Shown here piece by piece: positions 57,166 to 64,000 of a DNA stretch of 64,000 bases (position 1 is its first letter; the number at the start of each line of letters is the position of its first letter). The notes under the pieces were generated by a model. That model was not told where the DNA came from, made no database searches, and was given only the letters and a program-made list of their open reading frames with translations. The stretch comes from Lasiodiplodia sp. COLG20 (lineage: Eukaryota; Ascomycota; Dothideomycetes; Botryosphaeriales; Botryosphaeriaceae), in contig VNWV01000001.1 of NCBI GenBank assembly GCA_009801085.1, positions 2,356,001 through 2,420,000 on the forward strand. The letters are read 5' to 3'. Both the position numbers and the translations under genes were made by a program.

Positions 57166-59346
57166 ATGACTGAGCCGACGGTGCGCGACTTCTACACCCC
57201 GCCTGCTGGCGGCGGGGCCTCGAACACCCTGCACTCCCTGAACACCAGCAGCCCCTATGATGTCGAGGCCCAGAGGTCGCCGCATTCTCCTCGCACCAGT
57301 CGCGGCCGTCGCGAGAGCGCGGTCTCGGCCACAGGCACGGATGCAGACGCCAGTGCCCGGTACTCGGTCGACAGCTCGACGGTTGCCCAGCGCCGCCCGA
57401 TCCGTTCCAACACCGTAAAGCACTACCGCAACTCCTCCCCCACGCGGCCCGTCTGGGAGGCCGAGCCCGGTGCCGAACCCGGCATCGACACAGCCAAGAC
57501 CGAAGCCGACCACCCCCATGCCGATCTGAAAGAAGACTGTACTATTACCGTGGTCGATTTCTCCGACGAGTACATGGAGAAGCACACCCTCGACAACGCA
57601 TCCCTGGAAGAGTTTCTGGAACGTCCGCGCGAAGAATGGGCCACCTGCCGCTGGATTAGCGTCAACGGCCTTAGCTGGGACGTGATCAAATTGCTGGGCA
57701 ATGAAAAGAACCTCCATCGGCTTGCCATTGAGGATCTGATGAACACGAGGGGCAGGACCAAGGCCGACTGGTACTCTGACCATGCTTTCTGTAAGTGCTG
57801 ACTCCCAACTGCATTCTTCATATTTGCTGGGCATGCCAGGCGTGCCGATAGTTGCATGTAAGACGGGTCAAACATTGTCTTATTTGGACCCTGGACACCG
57901 TTGCCTGTGCCTGGTCTAGGTTAGTAGAGACTGACTTCTCTTTGTAGTCCTCTTGACCCTGCAAAAGCTTGTTCAAACAGGAAGCTCGTCGGATAGCTCT
58001 TCCGATAGCGAGTCCGAGAGTGAGCACGTAGTGCGCCAAGAGAAGGAAAACAGAAAATGGTTCAAGCGCCTCAATAAGCGTCGACGAGCCTCCGATGGGG
58101 GACACTCCCTAGAACCCATCAATCCAGATGGAGGATACAAGCTGGAGCGAAAGGACTCATACCTCTCTCCAAGCGCCATGGCGAAAGCAAGGCCCACGCA
58201 TAAATTCCGGACCCTTCAGCGCTACCGTGGTGGTCCCAACATCGAGAGGACCGAGTACATGGAGCGGCACTCGGCTCTCTCGGACAAGCATCTTGCCGTT
58301 AGCGTCGAGCAGGTTTCAATGTTCCTCACTAGCGACAACACTTGCATATGTTTCTTTGAGCATTCGGCCGAGGATGTAGAGAAACCAATCCTCCTTCGCT
58401 TGGAGGCCCCAGACACCATTTTGAGACGTAGCGCCGATGCCAGTATGATGATACAGGCCTTGATTGACACCATCATCGATTTGGCTATTCCAGTGACGTC
58501 TGCGTATGAGGACACGATTAGTGATTTGGAGCTTGACGTTCTGACAGAGCCGAGCATTGGCCACTCCAAGGCATTGTGTAAGTTGATCACCTTTGAGTCA
58601 AACCCATTATGCTGATCATAACTGCAGACATTATGACGACAGAGCTCTCTGTGCTGCGGAACAGAATCCAACCCATCATGGGTTTGATCAATGCTCTACG
58701 TGACCATAAGAAGGAGTCGATTGGTAAGTTCCTCAGCCCAACAAGCTTTTGAGCGCGCCAGACTGACAGCCGTACCTAGCAACACATCATGTCGGAAAGC
58801 CCGCCCGCAGCACCGCCTCCAGTGTCACCATCAGCTCTCTTGCACACACGTACTTGGGTGACGCTGAGGATCACTGTATCATCATATGCCAAGCAATCGA
58901 CGAAATGCGCAAATCCGCAGGTTAGTGTTTTCAACGGCGAGGCCTTGGCCGCCGGCTAACGTCTTGCAGACGACATGATCGACCTCATCTTCAACATTAT
59001 GAGCACTTATCAAAACGAAAGCATGCGCCAGCTGACGGCTGTGACCATTTTCTTCCTGCCTCTGACCTTCTTGACCGGATACTTTGGTCAGAATTTCGAA
59101 CAGTTCTGGGCTATCCAGCATAGCGACAAATTTTTCTGGTACATTGCCGTCCCAGTCATGGTCGTCACCTCAATCGGCATGATGCGAGAGATGATTATTC
59201 GTTGGTTTCAGAAGAAATTCCAGAGGCGAGAAATTGCTCGATCTCGCAAGAAGCGCAATCTCAAGAAGCCTCAGCCAGTAACGTGGAAGGGCGGGATGCC
59301 GAAGCCGAGACGGCAGGACACTGTGTGGAGAGAACCAACAATGTGA
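57166..59346 (+). CDS. CorA-family Mg2+/divalent cation transporter
   Basis: Five exons (57166-57790, 57948-58577, 58628-58723, 58780-58920, 58970-59346) give 622 aa. The cytosolic N-terminal domain has [18 protein letters not shown] and [11 protein letters not shown]. The long helix ends in the two C-terminal membrane segments: [20 protein letters not shown] and [18 protein letters not shown]. The selectivity motif reads GQN rather than the classic GMN, as in some fungal CorA relatives. A Ser/Asp-rich acidic insert (about 220-235) and a basic C-terminal tail are present. It should form a pentameric channel in the plasma or vacuolar membrane; whether it carries Mg2+, Zn2+ or another ion is open. 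All introns are phase 1. A MITE sits about 110 bp after the stop. Confidence 0.9.
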
Positions 59347-59454
59347 TGGAGGAGGTATCAAACAAGGCACATGGACTGTGGCGTTTCCATTTCACACTAT
59401 TAGATATCATCACAAGGAACGTAGCCTGGTGTCGCACAAGCGGACAGACCAGTA

Positions 59455-59650
59455 CAGCCCCCTCTCGCAGCCGATGGCTAGCGCGAAGAATAGCAGGGGT
59501 GTAGAACTATATGTAGGTATTTAAAGCTATCGTCCGTACGTATATGTAGAATTTTTAATTCGACATTCTCGTCCGGACGATAGCGTCACCTACCCACGAC
59601 ATGAGGAAAAAAACAAATCCACGCTAGCCATCGGCCGCGAGAGGGGACTG
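59455..59650. mobile_element. MITE, Tc1/mariner-like, TA target duplication (copy B)
   Basis: A 196-bp element flanked by TA at 59453-59454 and 59651-59652. The left end CAGCCCCCTCTCGCAGCCGA matches the reverse complement of the right end CAGTCCCCTCTCGCGGCCGA, and the inverted repeats continue through TGGCTAGCG (about 31 bp with few mismatches). An inner palindrome lies at about 59525-59585 (GCTATCGTCCG ... CGGACGATAGC). There is no coding capacity, so it is non-autonomous. The TA duplication suggests Tc1/mariner (including pogo/Fot1) mobilisation. It lies in the 3' flank of the CorA-type gene. Confidence 0.8.
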
Positions 59651-60011
59651 TACACACTATTCTTGTAATCACCCAATCGAGCCAAAATTCAATTACCCCT
59701 TACGGAGCTTATCAGGGGCAGATTGCAGTGGGGATTCCGGCAGCTGCGTGGATACTAGTCGCCCTAAATTTGTGAAACCATAAGGCTTAACTGAGTCCTG
59801 ATCTTCATAGCAGCGACGCATCGACTACAGGCTGGCCATGCGCTCCTCGTACTTCGGCTCTGCTTATCGATAACAACGCAACAAGCTTTTACTGGGCTGT
59901 TCACTGCGACACAGCATTAAGTGCCCCGAGCTGCCGGAGTGCTACGATATCCAATGAACCTCTGTCGCATGTGACTGAAAGCAACTAAACGCCTGCCCAC
60001 ACGGATAGGCG

Positions 60012-60130
60012 TTGCAGACAAAGGCTAGCGTGAATTTGTTTTTCGCTCGCGCCATGGGTGCTGAAGCAAATGTCCAGACGAATGTAAAATTAACAATTAT
60101 ATATTTACGTCCAGTCAATATATTCTACTA
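60012..60130 (+). repeat. Degenerate MITE relative, copy C
   Basis: The sequence GTTGCAGACAAAGGCTAGCG followed by TGAATTTGTTTTTCGCTC parallels copy A (34265 on) and, in reverse, the right part of copy B. The inner palindrome is partly decayed (AATGTCCAGACG ... TTACGTCCAGTC). No TA boundary was identified. Confidence 0.55.
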
Positions 60131-60474
60131 CCCACATAGGCTGCTCCTCGTAAAGAAATTTGCTAAAGAGGCTTCCCTTGCCATTCTTTGCGCTAGTCTT
60201 CGGCTGCAATACCCGTCTGTAGCCTGATTCTGCGAGACGCATTAAAAAGCCCCCTCCTTGCGGGGGCTGACGACATGTTGTGAATGACGTCAGAGTGCAC
60301 TCACATGTACGGTGGTGAGGGCTTCGAAAACCATCAACCATCGTACCCATTTTCAAATTGACTCACGAATCGCGGAGCGACATTACACGGCCCAACAGAG
60401 AAAGCAAAATCGAATAGCAACAAGCAGTGCCAAAAATCGACAGCTGAACTCTACCGAGGATAAGAGTGATCAAC

Positions 60475-61389
60475 ATGGAGCACCTACCAGTAACGAACAA
60501 AGCGGCTGGAGAGCCGCTCACGACGAAGAGCCATGTGCTTGAGACTGGCGCTACGTTGACGCAGGTCAGTCAGCTCCCTGACTCACTTCGAACATAGTAA
60601 GAGCGTAGGAGAGACCAGGTGAAGGCTGATGGGTCTGGTTTCAGGACTTCCGGCCAGTCAAGAACATCTGCGCGCATTTGAACGCGTTCCACGTCTACGC
60701 GAACGATACGAGCCGGTTCGTCGAGGCGAACCACTACTGCAGTCACCTGAACGAAGGTGGGTAAGGCAGCGTTCCGACTCCACTCTTGGCCTTTTCTAGC
60801 GAAGAAAAACGAGAGCGTTCTGATGCTAGTGCGCAAACAGATGTCCGACAGTGCATCCTATACGATAGCCCCGAACCGAACGCGCGTCTCATCGGCATCG
60901 AGTACATGATCACGCCGAAGCTCTACGGGACGCTTCCGCCCGAGGAGCGCCGCTACTGGCACTCGCACGTCTTCGAGGTCAAGTCTGGGATGTTGATCAT
61001 GCCGCAGCCGTCAGTCGTGGTGCCAGAGGCGGCGTGGGAGAAGGCCGAGAGCAAGGAGATGGAAGACGTGGTCGAGCTGTACGGCAAAGTGTTCCACCTG
61101 TGGCAGACGGACCGCGGTGACAAGATTCCGCTGGGCGAGCCGCAGCTGATGACCAGCTTCACGGCAGAGGGCCAGTTCGACTTTGCAAAGAATGTGGGCG
61201 ATCGCGACAGGAGGTTTGGCAGCGACTACAAGAAGAAGCAGGAGGCAAGGAGCTACATTAAAGAGCCTGAGCTGCATCCAGGTAGGTGCTGTTCGAATTG
61301 GCCGATGAGGCGGACACTAACGGATGCTGATGGCAGATGCCGACTGGGCGTGGAAGAAGGAGGCGGGTGCGAGTGCGGGATCGACGTAA
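60475..61389 (+). CDS. Oil-body-associated protein-like (DUF1264)
   Basis: Four exons (60475-60564, 60645-60756, 60841-61281, 61337-61389) give 231 aa. Blocks typical of DUF1264/OBAP proteins are present: [36 protein letters not shown] and [20 protein letters not shown]. Plant members sit on oil bodies; fungal members have no proven role. The protein is acidic to neutral with no signal peptide or membrane segment. Introns are phase 0, 1 and 1 and keep frame through to the short tail [11 protein letters not shown]. The last exon encodes only 17 residues. Confidence 0.88.
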
Positions 61390-62646
61390 AGCGGCGTGCG
61401 GGAGCCACAAGCTGCGCGCTGCAGGATGAGAGGGTTGCGCGGCACAGCAGCAGTTTAGGACAGGTGGAGTGCCGTCGAATTTCAGGTCAGATGAGCATTC
61501 CTTGGAGGTGAGAATAAGGGTCGGCCGCCAAGGCTCAGGGTGCGAGCGGATGGAGGAATTCTGGTAGGCGGGAGGGTGTACTACTCTATAGCCGGGTCAC
61601 AGCCAATCAGCGGCCGCATGAACTGTTGTCGACATATCCCTGACCAACTTACCGGGCCCTTCCTCGCGAGTGCCGGCCAACTTGCGTGTTCCTGCATTCC
61701 GGCGCGCCGGGCTTTGTTTCTCCTGAAAGCTGCCTGCATTTCTGGCACGGATACGACGCAGCGGGGCGATCATCATGACGGGGGCAACGACGGGGGCAAA
61801 TCTCAGGCGACGAAGGGAGCTCGGGCGGCGAGCGGGTGACGTGCGCACGACTCCAGACCTCCGTCATCTGGCAGTCCAGAACTGCGCTGACGGTAGCGCC
61901 TGATTGCGCCCGCCGATAACAAAGCGGCGCGGGGGCCTGGTCCTCCACGTCGCAAAAAAGCGGATACGGGTTGCGCCAGGTTAGTGCGCGTTCGGTGTGG
62001 AGAACTCGTTGGGCTGTGTGCTTGGCCGACGTGATCGCCCGGGGAGGATCACTGCGCCGGATCGTGGGAACGGGGGCTGCGGTACTGGATGCTATGTCCT
62101 CTCATCTGTGAGCTCTACTGCCGTGTACCTGGCGCCCTGCGACACGCGCATGCGCCGTGTTCTGTTGGGCGCTTGGCCAACGGCGGGCGGCGCGTGGGCT
62201 AAATTTGGTGCGGACCAGGATGGGTTTTTCTGTGGTCCAGAGCGGATGACAGCATTCGCAGAAATCGGGCGCTAGGGTCTTCTGTTGACGCACGGCGCGA
62301 CTCCCGCCATCGTATTGCGGGAGAAAGAAGACGCTCGCTCGCCTACGTAACCTTAAGGCCCCGATTGTCGCCCGCCCTTGCAGCTGCTCCAGCTCTTCTC
62401 CAGGCCTTCCGCGCACCCTCGTCCTCTTTCCACAAACGCAGGGCCCCCAACACTGTACATATCCACCACGCGACCACCCACCACCGGATCAGGGGCAGCA
62501 AGTGCTACACATGTCAATGGCCTAGGTACTGCCAGGCGCCACCCCGTCCTCGCCACTCGTTACGCCTGCGCTTTCCAGCATCTCGCGCCCCCGCGCCCCT
62601 CGCTCGCTATTCGCACCTTTCGTTTTTGCACTACTCCGTCGCGCCC
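61390..62646. other. Intergenic, OBAP-like 3' flank / CSC1-like promoter
   Basis: 1257 bp between two plus-strand genes. Mixed to GC-rich. A frame continuous with the CSC1-like start extends upstream to 62365 but has no ATG before 62647. No repeat seen. Confidence 0.45.
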
Positions 62647-64000
62647 ATGTCGTGGACGCGCGCATCAACCGGGTCGCTACTACCCCGGGACGGTGCGGAG
62701 AGCTCCACCGATACTTTCCTCCGCCTGATCTCGAATCCATTCAATACTGAGGTATGACTTGTTCTCAGGCTCCTCGCCCTCTCCTCTCATGCTGCCCCCA
62801 TTTCTAATCCGACCTCTTTTATATCACAAAAAGGTCAACGAGAGCGCCTTCTGGTCGTCTTTTGCATACTCCGTCGGCGCCGCTCTCCTCTTCGCCCTCC
62901 TCTTCTGCCTCCTCCGCCCATACAACAGCACCGTATATGCCCCGCGCCTAAAGCATGCCGACGAGAAACACGCCCCACCCGCTGTCACCAAAGGCGTCTT
63001 CGCCTGGGTTGGCCCCGTCGTCAAGACTCGCGAGCAGCTGCTTATAGAGAAGGTCGGAATTGACGCTACCGTTTTCCTGCGCTTCACCAAGATGTGCCGA
63101 AACATCCTCCTCATTCTGTCCGTGGTTGGCTGCGGCGTCTACATTCCACTCAACTTGGTCGAGAATGCCAAGAACAACGTTTTGGGGAACGTGCCGACCT
63201 TCATGAAGTTTACCCCGCTTGGTGTGTGGGGGAAAGCGTGTTGGGCACATGTACTGCTGTCGTACATATTCGACGGCGTAGTCTGCTATTTCCTGTGGAC
63301 CAACTACAAGGCCGTTTATAAAATGCGGAGAGATTATTTCGACAGTCCCGAGTATCAGCGTAGTCTGCATGCTCGGACGTTGATGGTATTATCTAATGCT
63401 TGTCCAGCCCCTGGGCGTAGTGCTGACATCAAACCAGGTCACCGATATTTCCAAGTCCTACCGAACCGATGAGGGTGTATGCAGACTCCTGGATGAAGTG
63501 AAAGTGACGGACGGCCACCCCCGAGGAGTCATCGCCCGCAACGTGAAGGATCTTCCACAACTCATCGACCAACATGAGAACGCCGTCCGTGAATTGGAGG
63601 AGATTTTGGCAAAATATCTGAAGAACCCGAACTATTTACCATCGAAGCGACCAACCTGTAAGACGCAGAAGCAAGACCGTTCTTACACACCCGGGACGAA
63701 AGTAGACGCCATCGATTACCTGACATCCAGAATTAAGAGCTTGGAAATCGAGATCAAGGAGGTTAGACTCACCGTTGATAACCGAAATGCTCTTTCGTAC
63801 GGATTCGCCAGCTATGAAGGCATCGATGAGGCGCACCAGGTGGCGTATGCTGGCAGGAATAAGCATCCTCATAAAGCCTCGGTCAGGCTTTCCCCGAAGC
63901 CCAGTGATCTCATTTGGGCCAATCTTCCACTGACGCCTGGTCAACGCCGTGGGAGAGCAATCCTCAACAACATCTGGGTTGCTCTGCTCACTGTTGTCTG
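62647..64000 (+). CDS. CSC1/OSCA-like stress-gated cation channel, N-terminal part
   Basis: Three exons are visible (62647-62751, 62834-63385, 63438 to the window end), giving about 406 aa of a longer protein. The N-terminus has a membrane helix (FAYSVGAALLFALLFCLLRP), the RSN1_TM signature region (VYAPRLKHADEKH, FAWVGPVVKTREQLL) and two further helices. The soluble PHM7_cyt domain begins at TDISKSYRTDEGVCRLLDEV, followed by a coiled segment and the conserved turn SDLIWANLP. Members are calcium-permeable channels opened by osmotic stress or phospholipid-handling proteins at the plasma membrane. Both introns are phase 0. The pore domain lies beyond the window. Confidence 0.9.

Larger units (their letters stand above)
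59347..60474. other. Repeat-bearing intergenic region
   Basis: 1128 bp between two plus-strand genes. It contains a complete MITE (59455-59650) and a second degenerate relative (about 60012-60130). No gene seen. Confidence 0.6.

Overview
The window is 64 kb of nuclear DNA from a filamentous ascomycete. This follows from dense, short (about 45-80 nt), GT-AG introns with CTAAC-like branch points, C/G-rich coding sequence, and families typical of Pezizomycotina (HET, NB-ARC-TPR NLR, hybrid histidine kinase, SamB, Htf1). Dothideomycetes is my best guess but the class is not proven by anything in the window. I resolved 22 protein-coding genes by joining open frames at splice sites. Every joined model keeps frame from start to stop, apart from the two genes cut by the window edges. 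I saw no rRNA, tRNA, CRISPR array or prokaryotic feature.

Region 1 (1-13.1 kb) looks like an immunity/allorecognition island. A DUF7580-type gene with a hydrophobic N-terminus runs off the left edge. It shares a 301-bp divergent promoter with a large C2H2 zinc-finger/NB-ARC/TPR NLR. Next comes a small interferon-induced 6-16 (ISG12)-like protein. A second NLR-like gene lies tail to tail with the first; it has an alpha/beta-hydrolase N-terminus and an NLR C-terminus but no NB-ARC domain. A membrane-anchored amidase with an acidic repeat closes the island. A HET-domain gene lies further right (45.1-47.3 kb).

Region 2 (13.8-28.2 kb) holds a bacterial-type PARG macrodomain protein divergent from a GAF hybrid histidine kinase, then MRT4 and MDM10 on a short shared promoter, then the homeobox regulator Htf1 behind a long GC-rich leader.

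Region 3 (28.2-34.6 kb) is gene-poor. It contains a secreted GH43 glycosidase and a degenerate inverted-repeat element.

Region 4 (34.6-47.3 kb) carries a DUF1308 protein divergent from SRP14, an MFS transporter with a GC-AG intron, a C2H2 regulator, a VPS13/ATG2 C-terminal-like protein and the HET gene.

Region 5 (47.6-64 kb) carries a Dnf3-type P4 flippase, the MYND protein SamB/Mub1, a CorA-type transporter with a TA-flanked MITE in its 3' flank, an OBAP (DUF1264) protein and the start of a CSC1/OSCA channel that leaves the right edge.

Most genes are ordinary housekeeping or membrane functions. The interest lies in the island at the left, in which a possible membrane-active effector, an NLR, an ISG12-like protein and an NB-ARC-less NLR relative sit together.
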